From Flavobacteriales bacterium UBA7878 (lineage in GTDB: Bacteria; Bacteroidota; Bacteroidia; Flavobacteriales; Schleiferiaceae): a DNA stretch of 64,000 nucleotides. Made by a program: the position numbers and the translations under genes. The notes below the pieces were generated by a model. That model was not told the origin of the DNA, did not search any database, and worked only from the letters and a program-made list of their open reading frames with translations. Shown here piece by piece: positions 56,770 through 64,000 of the stretch (position 1 is its first letter; every line of letters begins with the position of its first letter). The stretch covers positions 20,906 to 84,905 of the forward strand of contig DLRW01000036.1 in the NCBI GenBank assembly GCA_002501205.1. The letters are read 5' to 3'.

Positions 56770-58959
56770 ATGAATAAATCCACGCTTCGGTTTTTGATAT
56801 TTGGCTTCTGTTTATTGAGTAGTCTGATGGCAAAAGCTCAGCATTCGGTGGCGCGGCAGTGGAATGAAGTGCTTTTGGAAGGGATTCGACATGACCTGGC
56901 CCGTCCTACCATTCACGCTCGAAATCTATTTCATTCTTCGGTACTTATGTACGATGCCTGGGCGGTTTACGATCCTGTGGCTGAACCCTATTTTCTAGGG
57001 ATGCGCTTGCACGGTTTTGCCTGCTTGTTTACCGGGATATCAGTGGAGGGGGATCGACAAGCAGCTCAGGAAGAAGCCATTTCGTATGCGGCCTATCGCT
57101 TATTGAAACATCGTTTTGCCAATAGCCCGGGAGCGGAGGAAAGCTTATTCCTGTATGATTCTCTAATGGACCATTTGGGCTATGATCGCAGTTTTATAGG
57201 TACAGATTATAGCATGGGAAATCCTGCCGCTTTAGGCAATTATTTAGCGGAGCAAATGATTTTATATGGTTTGCAGGATGGCTCCAATGAGGCACATGGC
57301 TACCGTAATCGTCATTATCGGCCTGCGAATGCACCATTAATTCCTGTGCTTCCGGGAAACCCTGTTTTACGAGAGGTAAATCGCTGGCAGCCACTGGCCT
57401 TGGAAACCTTTGTTGACCAAGGAGGGAATTTAATCGCCGCAGATACCATCGATTTTTTAAGTCCGGAATGGGGCGAAGTAGCGGCCTTTGCACTTCAGGA
57501 AGAGGATTTGAGTATTTATCGTCGAAACAACTATGATTATTGGGTTTACCATGATCCGGGAGCGCCACCGCACCTGGATACTTTGAAAGGCTTGGATGAT
57601 TACTATAAATGGTCCTTTAGCCTGGTCTCTACCTGGTCTTCTCATATGGATACCACCGATGGAGTAATTTGGGATATTTCTCCGGCTTCTATTGGCAATG
57701 TGCAGAGCTATCCGCGAACAGAGGCCGAGATGCGCCAATTTTACGATTTAAGAGAGGGGGGTGACCCCGGTCAAGGATATACTGTGAATCCAGCTACAGG
57801 GCAGCCATATCAGCCTCAATATGTACGTCGTGGGGATTATGCCCGGGTATTGGCCGAATTTTGGGCCGATGGTCCGGATTCAGAAACTCCGCCCGGACAT
57901 TGGTTTACCCTGCTCAATTATGTGAACGATCATCCACTATTTGAAAAGCGACTGCACGGTGAAGGACCGGTGTTAAATGAATTAGAATGGGATGTGAAAG
58001 CCTATTTTGCCATGGGAGGTGCCATGCACGATGCCGCCATTGGAGCCTGGGCATGCAAGGGTTGGTACGACTATTTACGACCGATCTCCGCTCTTCGATA
58101 TATGGCAGATCGTGGGCAAAGCTCAGATCCCAATAAACCTCGATTTAATCGTAGAGGACTACCCTTAATTCCGGGTTTAATTGAGCAAGTAGATTCCAAT
58201 GATGTATTAGTAGGCCCCTCCAATATACATTGGGGTAAAATAAAGGTCAAAGCCTGGATGGGCCCGGACTCCATTACGGATCCAGCCGATGATATGGCAG
58301 GAGTAGGTTGGATATTAGCAGAGAATTGGTGGCCCTATCAAAGACCCACTTTTGTGACCCCACCTTTTGCAGGCTATTTATCCGGACATTCAACTTTCTC
58401 CAGAGCAGCGGCAGAAATTATGACTCTGCTTACTGGTGATCCTTATTTCCCAGGAGGCATGGGCGAATTCCATGCCCCTAAGAATCAGTTTCTGGTTTTT
58501 GAAGAAGGCCCTAGTGAGGATATAGTTTTGCAATGGGCCAAATATACCGATGCCTCGGATCAATGCAGCTTATCCCGTATTTGGGGAGGTATCCATCCGC
58601 CGGTAGATGATATCCCGGGAAGAATAATGGGTGAAGTAATTGCTAAAGATGCCTATAGCTTTGCCTTGTCTTATTTCAGCGGAGAACAAGGCCAGGCTGG
58701 TACTGAGCGGAATTTACTGCAAGCTTATCCTAATCCAGTACCCAGTCAACAAGACTGTTTGGTGCAAAATAATTTTTCAGAAGCTCTTAGCATTCAGCTT
58801 CTTAATTTGAATGGCGAGGTAGTTTACCAGGAAATGGTTCCGGCCAATACCAATGCCAGGCAGTTTTTAATACCCATGCGTCATTTGAGTAGAGGCTTGT
58901 ATCTCTTGCGAATAGATGGAGCTACAAAGCAGTGGGCTCAATTGGTAGTGAAGCAATAA
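56770..58959 (+). CDS. Vanadium-haloperoxidase/PAP2-superfamily protein with T9SS type A domain
   Basis: A 729-residue exported protein: a signal peptide (about residues 1-24, ending MAKAQ), then an alpha-helical domain (ARQWNEVLLEGIRHDLARPTIHARNLFHSS) of the vanadium-dependent haloperoxidase superfamily. Catalytic elements are PPFAGYLSGHSTFSRAAAE (about residue 530) and RIWGGIHPPVDDIPGRIMG (about 605), with the His residues of the vanadate/phosphate pocket. The C-terminus is a type A sorting domain (QAYPNPVPSQ, ending LVVKQ). It could oxidise halides or be a phosphatase-like relative; sequence alone does not decide. Confidence 0.87.
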   Translation: MNKSTLRFLIFGFCLLSSLMAKAQHSVARQWNEVLLEGIRHDLARPTIHARNLFHSSVLMYDAWAVYDPVAEPYFLGMRLHGFACLFTGISVEGDRQAAQEEAISYAAYRLLKHRFANSPGAEESLFLYDSLMDHLGYDRSFIGTDYSMGNPAALGNYLAEQMILYGLQDGSNEAHGYRNRHYRPANAPLIPVLPGNPVLREVNRWQPLALETFVDQGGNLIAADTIDFLSPEWGEVAAFALQEEDLSIYRRNNYDYWVYHDPGAPPHLDTLKGLDDYYKWSFSLVSTWSSHMDTTDGVIWDISPASIGNVQSYPRTEAEMRQFYDLREGGDPGQGYTVNPATGQPYQPQYVRRGDYARVLAEFWADGPDSETPPGHWFTLLNYVNDHPLFEKRLHGEGPVLNELEWDVKAYFAMGGAMHDAAIGAWACKGWYDYLRPISALRYMADRGQSSDPNKPRFNRRGLPLIPGLIEQVDSNDVLVGPSNIHWGKIKVKAWMGPDSITDPADDMAGVGWILAENWWPYQRPTFVTPPFAGYLSGHSTFSRAAAEIMTLLTGDPYFPGGMGEFHAPKNQFLVFEEGPSEDIVLQWAKYTDASDQCSLSRIWGGIHPPVDDIPGRIMGEVIAKDAYSFALSYFSGEQGQAGTERNLLQAYPNPVPSQQDCLVQNNFSEALSIQLLNLNGEVVYQEMVPANTNARQFLIPMRHLSRGLYLLRIDGATKQWAQLVVKQ

Positions 58960-58965
58960 GATAGT

Positions 58966-59514
58966 CTAAGCTTCTTTCTTTTTCTCCAGAAGTTCATGTA
59001 TAGCGTCCTGTGCGCCGGGCTGAAGTTTTTGATCCAATTTCGCCATTAACTGCTCCTTAGTCAGATTTTGAAATTTCTGTTTAAACTGTTCTTGACTGGA
59101 AAGCCGTTGTTCTACCTTTTGCTTCGGACTACTTCCTAGTAATTTTAACCAAGCGGATTTAATTTCTTTCATTCTACCAAATAGTAGAATGAGGGTCATC
59201 AATAAGGGGAGGACATAGACTTTGGGGAAGATTATTACACTGATTCCAAACTGAAAATGAAAAAAGTAGATAGGAGAAAGTGGTATAATATTGAAAGTTG
59301 CAAGAATCAGTACAATGAAAAGTGCCTCGGTAATTCTAAACCATTTCAATAATTGAGCAAGTCTTAGAATGATCCAAGCAGCGCAGCTCACATAAAACCC
59401 ACCTGGTAGATAGAGTCCCTTAATTTCAGCATACACCAAGTTGAGGAGGCAGGTCAACCCAAAGGTGAAAAGTACAATATTCTCCAGGTTTGTTTTGAAG
59501 CCAATACGGGACAT
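58966..59514 (-). CDS. Multi-pass membrane protein of unknown function
   Basis: A 182-residue protein. About four hydrophobic segments occupy residues 10-115, followed by a cytoplasmic helical tail rich in Lys/Gln/Leu (about 120-182), including a QKVEQRLSSQEQFKQKFQNL coiled stretch. No family recognised. It ends 6 bp from the stop of the convergent haloperoxidase-like gene. Confidence 0.62.
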   Translation of the reverse strand: MSRIGFKTNLENIVLFTFGLTCLLNLVYAEIKGLYLPGGFYVSCAAWIILRLAQLLKWFRITEALFIVLILATFNIIPLSPIYFFHFQFGISVIIFPKVYVLPLLMTLILLFGRMKEIKSAWLKLLGSSPKQKVEQRLSSQEQFKQKFQNLTKEQLMAKLDQKLQPGAQDAIHELLEKKKEA

Positions 59515-59533
59515 TTCTGATACTTAAATTGAA

Positions 59534-59896
59534 TTAAGCTTCTCTGAGAATCTTCTCCATTTTCTTGCCTTTCGCCAATTCATCTACCAGTTTATCCAAA
59601 AAGCGAACCTTTTGACTGAGCGGGTTTTCAATTTCCTCTACCCGGTAGCCACAGATCACTCCTTTGATAAGATGGGCATTCGGATTTAAATGGGCCTGGT
59701 CAAAGAACTCGCCAAAACTTGATTTTAGATCGATATGCACTTGAAGATCAGCTTCCTTGTAGCCCGTAAGCCATTCAATCACCTCAAGTAATTCTGCTTT
59801 GCTACGCCCTTTTCGTTCAACCTTGGTGATGTAATGCGGGTACACCGAGGCAAAGCTAAGTTTGGCAATCTTATCATCTTGAGGACTACTGTTCAT
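59534..59896 (-). CDS. DUF2200 domain protein
   Basis: A 120-residue protein of the DUF2200 family. The N-terminal KLSFASVYPHYITKVERKGRSKAELLEVIEWLTGY and the central VICGYRVEEIENP are the conserved parts. The family has no established role. Single-domain, no signal peptide. It is upstream of, and may be co-transcribed with, the membrane protein gene 19 bp downstream. Confidence 0.87.
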   Translation of the reverse strand: MNSSPQDDKIAKLSFASVYPHYITKVERKGRSKAELLEVIEWLTGYKEADLQVHIDLKSSFGEFFDQAHLNPNAHLIKGVICGYRVEEIENPLSQKVRFLDKLVDELAKGKKMEKILREA

Positions 59897-60011
59897 TTCC
59901 GAAGCTTTTTGGAATGAGCAAAGTACTAATTTATTAGTGTTGGATAGGCTTAAAGCATAGAAGCCACCAAGATTTTGGCAATCAATTAGCAGATAAATTT
60001 ACCTTTAGACC

Positions 60012-60962
60012 ATGCAAGAAAAAGCACAAGAATCAACCTGGGTTTTAGGCTCTACCGGTTATGTTGGAAAGGCGCTTAGTTTGGAATTACTTAAGGATAC
60101 AAATGAAAAATCCTTAATTACTTGCTTTGGAAATCGGAGGGTAGATCTGGAACTGATGGAAAGATCTAATTTAATTTTAAACCCTTTGGAAGAATTGGAT
60201 GAGCATTGGCTAAAGCGCTTCCCACCCAAGGTGATTTACCATTGTGCACGATTAGCCGGTACCAGTCCCAAAAAACGAAGAGAAGCTGCTTTAAAAGGAG
60301 AGAAGGCCAACCGACGTTTGATTGCTCTTTTGAAAAAGATGGAAAAACCGCCGGTGATCGTTTATTGCAGCGGAACCTTAATGTATGGGCCGCAAAGTGA
60401 AGAAATCGACGAAAGTGCTCTCTTGGCACCAACTGCCTATGCTAAGCAATACGCAATTGCAGAACAGCCCTGGATTGAAGCACAGCAGGAAGGCATTTTA
60501 GATGTTCGCATGGCCAGACCAGCCTGGATATTTGGTCCGGATTCCTGGTTCCTGCATTTCTTTTTGAAAGCTGCCTGGGAGCTTGGTGCAGTGCCTTATT
60601 ACGGGGATGGGCAACAAATGATGTCCCTCTTGCCTCTAGGAGATTGCGCCGGTCAATTAAAGCATTGCTATCAAGAAGGAGAGCCGGGAACCGATTACAA
60701 TCTTTATGGTTTTGCACCGATATCCCAAAAGGAATTTGCTGAGTCCGTAGCTCGAATAATGGGATTGCCTACCCGCAATATACCTTTGGAAGAATGTTTG
60801 AAAAGCTTCGGAGAAACAGTTACTGAGGCCCTCTGTTCCAATATTCCGGTACGCACTCAACATCAAGCCTGGAAAGAGAAATACCAGCCTTATTTCCATG
60901 ACTTGGATAGCCTTTTAAAAACTGTAATTGACAAGGCCGCAGCGCTTAGTTCGATTTCCTAA
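60012..60962 (+). CDS. NAD-dependent epimerase/dehydratase-family protein with altered active site
   Basis: A 316-residue extended-SDR protein. Nucleotide loop VLGSTGYVGKALSLELL (about residues 12-28), CARLAGTSPKK, YCSGTLMYGPQS and PAWIFGPDSW match the family. The catalytic Y-x3-K appears as Y-A-K-Q-Y, so the Lys is replaced by Tyr, with a Lys two residues after the first Tyr. It may be inactive as an epimerase or use a shifted Lys. It lies at the edge of the polysaccharide locus and its end overlaps the convergent methyltransferase by 17 bp. Confidence 0.85.
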   Translation: MQEKAQESTWVLGSTGYVGKALSLELLKDTNEKSLITCFGNRRVDLELMERSNLILNPLEELDEHWLKRFPPKVIYHCARLAGTSPKKRREAALKGEKANRRLIALLKKMEKPPVIVYCSGTLMYGPQSEEIDESALLAPTAYAKQYAIAEQPWIEAQQEGILDVRMARPAWIFGPDSWFLHFFLKAAWELGAVPYYGDGQQMMSLLPLGDCAGQLKHCYQEGEPGTDYNLYGFAPISQKEFAESVARIMGLPTRNIPLEECLKSFGETVTEALCSNIPVRTQHQAWKEKYQPYFHDLDSLLKTVIDKAAALSSIS

Positions 60963-61749
60963 AATCATAAAGCGCATATTCCCCAAATTCACCCAAGGGG
61001 CCTTTGCCAATCTTGCGATCCATTTTCCAAAGGATTTGCAATAGGGCGGCCGGCATTTTTCGATTTAAACCATGGTAGTACCAGGCTGGGTACAGCATGC
61101 TATAGCCTTCTCGTTTTTCACAGTTTAAATTAGCTTGGCGAGCATAAGCCTTTATCTGCCGACTGGAATAGCAACGGCTGGCTAAAAACTGAGTAGGAGA
61201 GTAGCCTCCCCAAACTTTTCGCAATCGGGCAAAAGCCCTGCGAGGCTTTAATTTAAGTAGTTCAATAAGCATTCCGGCCAGGTACCATTTGTTTACAAAA
61301 GTGAGTAACATTCTACCTCCCGGTACCAATAGTTTCTCCAATTCCTTCAAGGCTAAAGGCAGGTCTTCAACCGTATTTAAAGCTCCGAAAAACACATAAA
61401 TCAAATCGTATTTCTGCTCGGGAAATAAGTTCTTTAAATCTTCCACACTTCCTTGGGCCACTTGGGCATTAGCTTGGTTTAAGCTTGGAATTTTATCGGC
61501 GGCTAGGTTCACCATTTCCTGGGAAATATCAATGCCAAACAATTGACTCTCTTTGAAAATACGAGCAAAGTGAATAAGGTCGAAGCCCGGACCAATCCCT
61601 ACTTCCAAACCATTTTCAAAGGGATACCTTTTAACTTCTTCCCGAAAAGCCTGACGAATTCGCTGTAAAGCTTGATTTTTCCAATAGCGATGCTCGAAAT
61701 CACGAGCATCTTTATCATAATAATTACCTACTTCATCGTAATATGTCAT
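60946..61749 (-). CDS. SAM-dependent methyltransferase (class I)
   Basis: A 267-residue methyltransferase. Motif I is NGLEVGIGPGFDLIHFA (about residues 44-60), followed by LFGIDISQEM, AQGSVEDLKNLFP and the YDLIYVFFGALNTVEDLP motif. The C-terminal third is basic and holds hydrophobic-aromatic stretches. The acceptor may be a sugar or lipid-linked glycan given the next gene, but this is not shown by the sequence. Overlaps the O-antigen ligase gene by ATGA. Confidence 0.87.
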   Translation of the reverse strand: MTYYDEVGNYYDKDARDFEHRYWKNQALQRIRQAFREEVKRYPFENGLEVGIGPGFDLIHFARIFKESQLFGIDISQEMVNLAADKIPSLNQANAQVAQGSVEDLKNLFPEQKYDLIYVFFGALNTVEDLPLALKELEKLLVPGGRMLLTFVNKWYLAGMLIELLKLKPRRAFARLRKVWGGYSPTQFLASRCYSSRQIKAYARQANLNCEKREGYSMLYPAWYYHGLNRKMPAALLQILWKMDRKIGKGPLGEFGEYALYDFRKSN

Positions 61750-63137
61750 GCTTCTTCCGGCTTGGTTTGAAAATCAATCATGGCCCCAAATGACCAAAAC
61801 AAAAAGGCAAAGGCAGGCTGATTGAGGAAATTATTAAAGTGCATATGAAAATAGTAGGTACTCAATCCCAGTAAAAGGGGAAGGAACAAGGCTTTGGTAG
61901 CTGATTTTGATGTAAATCCCTTAAAGAACCAAAGTCCTAAAATCAGGCAAAAAAGCAAGAATGAGGGCCAGCCATTTTCAGCTAATTGCAAAAGTATTTC
62001 AGAATGCGCGGTGCCTCCACTTCCTTCAGGTGGGGAGTCAGGATTATGTACTGTAAGTCGATTCTCCAATTTTTTCTCCTGAAAGGGGATATAGGTAAAT
62101 TGATAGGTGCCAGGACCAAAACCCCAATGAGGTCGTTCTTCAAACATTCTTAGGGCAGAAACCCAGCGATTGAGTCTTTCGATATTGCTCACATCACTTT
62201 GCACATTGGTAACCGACATGGATTTTTCGACTATGCTGGCATTAGGATCATAGCTTTGATAGCGGTTATAGGTAAACAATTCATCAAGTTTGGAATAAGC
62301 TCCCAAGCCTAATGCTATTGCCAAACCAAGTATCGGAAGTGCAAATCGCCAAAGCGGTTTTAATTGCAATAAGGCATAGATACCCAACATAAAGAGAATG
62401 CTCCAAAGGGCAGCTCTGGAACCGCTGATCATGGCCAGAACTCCAAAAGCTATGGCAATAGGCCACCAGCTTTTATCTTTACTGGCTTTTCCCAAACTGA
62501 AGCCGGCAATGATGGCCACTGTCGCTCCGAAATAGGTATGAGAATAAAAGAAGGGCTTATATATTCCTGCCAGGGTGATGGGATTAAATTCATACTCAGC
62601 AAAATGATAGAGACCGATAATGCTTGCGGGAAGCAAGGCCCATGCAAAAAGCTTTACTAAAGAATTGAAATTACCTCCTTCCGCACGCCAAATCAGAATT
62701 CCATAATAGAAGACCAGTACATACAGCCCATTGAGAATCCAGAACTTTAAGGATACTAAGGGTAAATCGCTAAAAACTAAGCCTGGAATAAAACTGATCA
62801 GCCAAAGAGCCGGCCAGGGGAAACGTAAAAGGAATTTTTCTTTTTGATGTTCCCAAAGTTTTAGCAAGACGATAGGAGCTAATATCACAATTATAAACTC
62901 TGCTGGTAATACCATTTTAGCGCTGCTTGAAATAGGCAGGGCTACTGAGATGGGGAGGCAAATGACTAAAGCTGGAATGAGGTATTTAAAACCTTTTTTT
63001 ATGTACACAATCAGGCAAAGAATTCCCGCTCCCAAAGCCATGGCTAACCAATGCCAATAGCGATCGAAGTAAAATGCCAGACCCAGGCCGATAAAGCCAA
63101 AGATCAAAAGCCATAACAATGACTTTGAAGAAGGCAT
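61746..63137 (-). CDS. O-antigen ligase-family membrane protein
   Basis: A 463-residue protein with about eleven membrane helices and a large extracytoplasmic loop (about residues 290-380), the layout of O-antigen ligase (WaaL) / Wzy-type enzymes. The loop contains WGFGPGTYQFTYIPF and HSEILLQLAENGWPSFLLF, the H-S/N-x-x-L-x-x-x-x-E-x-G pattern of the Wzy_C/WaaL domain. It either joins or polymerises surface polysaccharide; the two functions cannot be separated here. Overlaps the Wzz-like gene by 1 bp. Confidence 0.88.
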   Translation of the reverse strand: MPSSKSLLWLLIFGFIGLGLAFYFDRYWHWLAMALGAGILCLIVYIKKGFKYLIPALVICLPISVALPISSSAKMVLPAEFIIVILAPIVLLKLWEHQKEKFLLRFPWPALWLISFIPGLVFSDLPLVSLKFWILNGLYVLVFYYGILIWRAEGGNFNSLVKLFAWALLPASIIGLYHFAEYEFNPITLAGIYKPFFYSHTYFGATVAIIAGFSLGKASKDKSWWPIAIAFGVLAMISGSRAALWSILFMLGIYALLQLKPLWRFALPILGLAIALGLGAYSKLDELFTYNRYQSYDPNASIVEKSMSVTNVQSDVSNIERLNRWVSALRMFEERPHWGFGPGTYQFTYIPFQEKKLENRLTVHNPDSPPEGSGGTAHSEILLQLAENGWPSFLLFCLILGLWFFKGFTSKSATKALFLPLLLGLSTYYFHMHFNNFLNQPAFAFLFWSFGAMIDFQTKPEEA

Positions 63138-63889
63138 CAGGCTGTTTTCTTACGATAGATTTGCCAAGCATATCCTGCAGAAGCAGAAAGAATTGCGGCA
63201 ATTAGACCAATGGCCCAAGCGGGTATTCCTGAAGTTTCCTTTGGGACTTCAGGCGCATAAATAATGTAGGATTTAGGTGCCGGAGCTTTGAGGTAAGCGT
63301 CTAATTGTTGTCTGCGGATTTTCAGTTGGTTTAATGCAACCACCTCCGAACCGAACAGATGCTCGTATTTAAAAACCTCGGAAGCCAAGGCAATGGAGTC
63401 TTCAATGGCGGCAATGCGCAGCGAATCTAAAATAAGCTGCAAGCTATCCATATCACGACGTGTCTCCTTTAAGCTCTCACTAACAAAAGCATGGGACTGC
63501 CCCACATTTTGTACCAACATAATTTGCTTAAGCGAATCGGTTAGGTCAATAACTTTTTGAGCGATTTTTGCTGATGATTCCGCTTCCGAAGCCCATACTT
63601 CCACTAATACAGCATTGTTGCGGGTTTTTGAAACTTCAAATTCAAAATCGCTGTTTGGAAAAAGCAATTTCAATTCGCTGGTAATTCGAGGCGATCGCAT
63701 CAATTCGATATGTGCATCAATCTCCGCAGGGGCTCCAAAGCCAATACCATTTTGTTCAATTTGCTTTTCTAATAGCGTAAGCGGAACGAAAACGGCAATT
63801 TCAGAATTGTACTTCGGCGGTCTGATAAATGCCAGACCGAAAAAAATGAGTCCTACCACTAAACTTAGGAGAATAGTAGATCTTGTCAT
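63137..63889 (-). CDS. Wzz-type polysaccharide chain-length protein
   Basis: A 250-residue protein with a membrane helix at each end (about residues 5-20 and 222-245) and a periplasmic helical part with long Ser/Glu/Leu-rich helices (about 100-195). This is the Wzz / chain-length-determinant arrangement. No cytoplasmic kinase domain is attached. It lies between the ligase and a truncated gene within one operon (ATGA overlap at its start). It likely sets glycan length. Confidence 0.82.
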   Translation of the reverse strand: MTRSTILLSLVVGLIFFGLAFIRPPKYNSEIAVFVPLTLLEKQIEQNGIGFGAPAEIDAHIELMRSPRITSELKLLFPNSDFEFEVSKTRNNAVLVEVWASEAESSAKIAQKVIDLTDSLKQIMLVQNVGQSHAFVSESLKETRRDMDSLQLILDSLRIAAIEDSIALASEVFKYEHLFGSEVVALNQLKIRRQQLDAYLKAPAPKSYIIYAPEVPKETSGIPAWAIGLIAAILSASAGYAWQIYRKKTA

Positions 63890-64000
63890 ATAAGGCTTGC
63901 TTTGCTTTGGTAATGTTTGAGAATGCGACTTTCGATACTATCAGGGAAATAAGCAGAGGAATGATCGGAAGTTTCAAAATGTGCATTGGGACGCCTGTTT
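63886..64000 (-). CDS. Partial gene at window edge, C-terminal 37 residues
   Basis: An open minus-strand frame from the window end to TGA at 63886-63888, which overlaps the Wzz-like start (ATGA). The visible tail reads NRRPNAHFETSDHSSAYFPD followed by a helical end. The fragment is too short to name; by position it belongs to the polysaccharide locus. Confidence 0.6.
   Translation of the reverse strand, partial: NRRPNAHFETSDHSSAYFPDSIESRILKHYQSKASLI

Overview
The window reads as chromosomal DNA of a Bacteroidota bacterium, most likely a marine Flavobacteriales-type gliding or surface-living cell. Supporting signs are type IX secretion (T9SS) sorting domains of both type A and type B, a PorP/SprF protein, class II HMG-CoA reductase with a GYDIA-type GHMP kinase (mevalonate route), the mreBCD-mrdA-rodA block behind purH, and promoters of the Bacteroidota form (TTG or TTTG, about 20 nt, then TAnnTTTG). 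No rRNA, tRNA, insertion sequence, prophage or CRISPR array was recognised. The gene order looks like stable chromosome rather than an island.

Region 1 (1-7823) is the most distinctive part. The C-terminal part of a MerR-family regulator with an adenosylcobalamin light-sensor domain (CarH/LitR type) is followed by an intergenic region with two similar inverted repeats around a promoter. A tight operon then encodes an ECF sigma factor, phytoene desaturase, phytoene synthase, IPP isomerase, a pyruvoyl-tetrahydropterin synthase homologue, GTP cyclohydrolase I, an SDR protein without the catalytic Tyr, an FMN split-barrel protein and a DNA photolyase/cryptochrome. I infer a light-induced photoprotection regulon combining carotenoids, a pterin branch and photorepair.

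Region 2 (7820-16000) carries manC, adk, obgE, a PAP2 phosphatase, crcB, a large PKD-type T9SS cargo protein and two mevalonate-pathway genes. Region 3 (16077-25370) has small membrane and cysteine-cluster proteins, an exported KatG, formate-THF ligase, a TrmH-type methyltransferase, an ArsC/Spx-like protein, a DUF389 membrane protein and a YopX-like protein. Region 4 (25391-38760) holds uvrA divergent from a second ECF sigma factor with a 48-residue partner peptide, then the cell-shape cluster with purH, an FtsX/MacB-type permease, a free-methionine-sulfoxide-reductase-like GAF protein and a DgkA-type kinase.

Region 5 (38858-43361) is a T9SS pair: a 985-residue surface protein with alternating Ig-like modules, and a PorP/SprF barrel fused to a coiled coil and a SPOR domain. 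Region 6 (43442-50217) includes an M3 peptidase, rsmA, mgtE, an outer-membrane-type protein, a 2-hydroxyacid dehydrogenase and a small GNAT protein in one overlapping operon. Region 7 (50214-58959) has BI-1 and AHSA1 proteins, a TetR repressor with a clear palindromic operator divergent from a ketosteroid-dehydrogenase-like flavoprotein plus two SDRs, and two T9SS type A proteins, one of them a vanadium-haloperoxidase-like enzyme. Region 8 (58966-64000) ends in a surface-polysaccharide locus (methyltransferase, O-antigen ligase, Wzz-like protein and a truncated gene).
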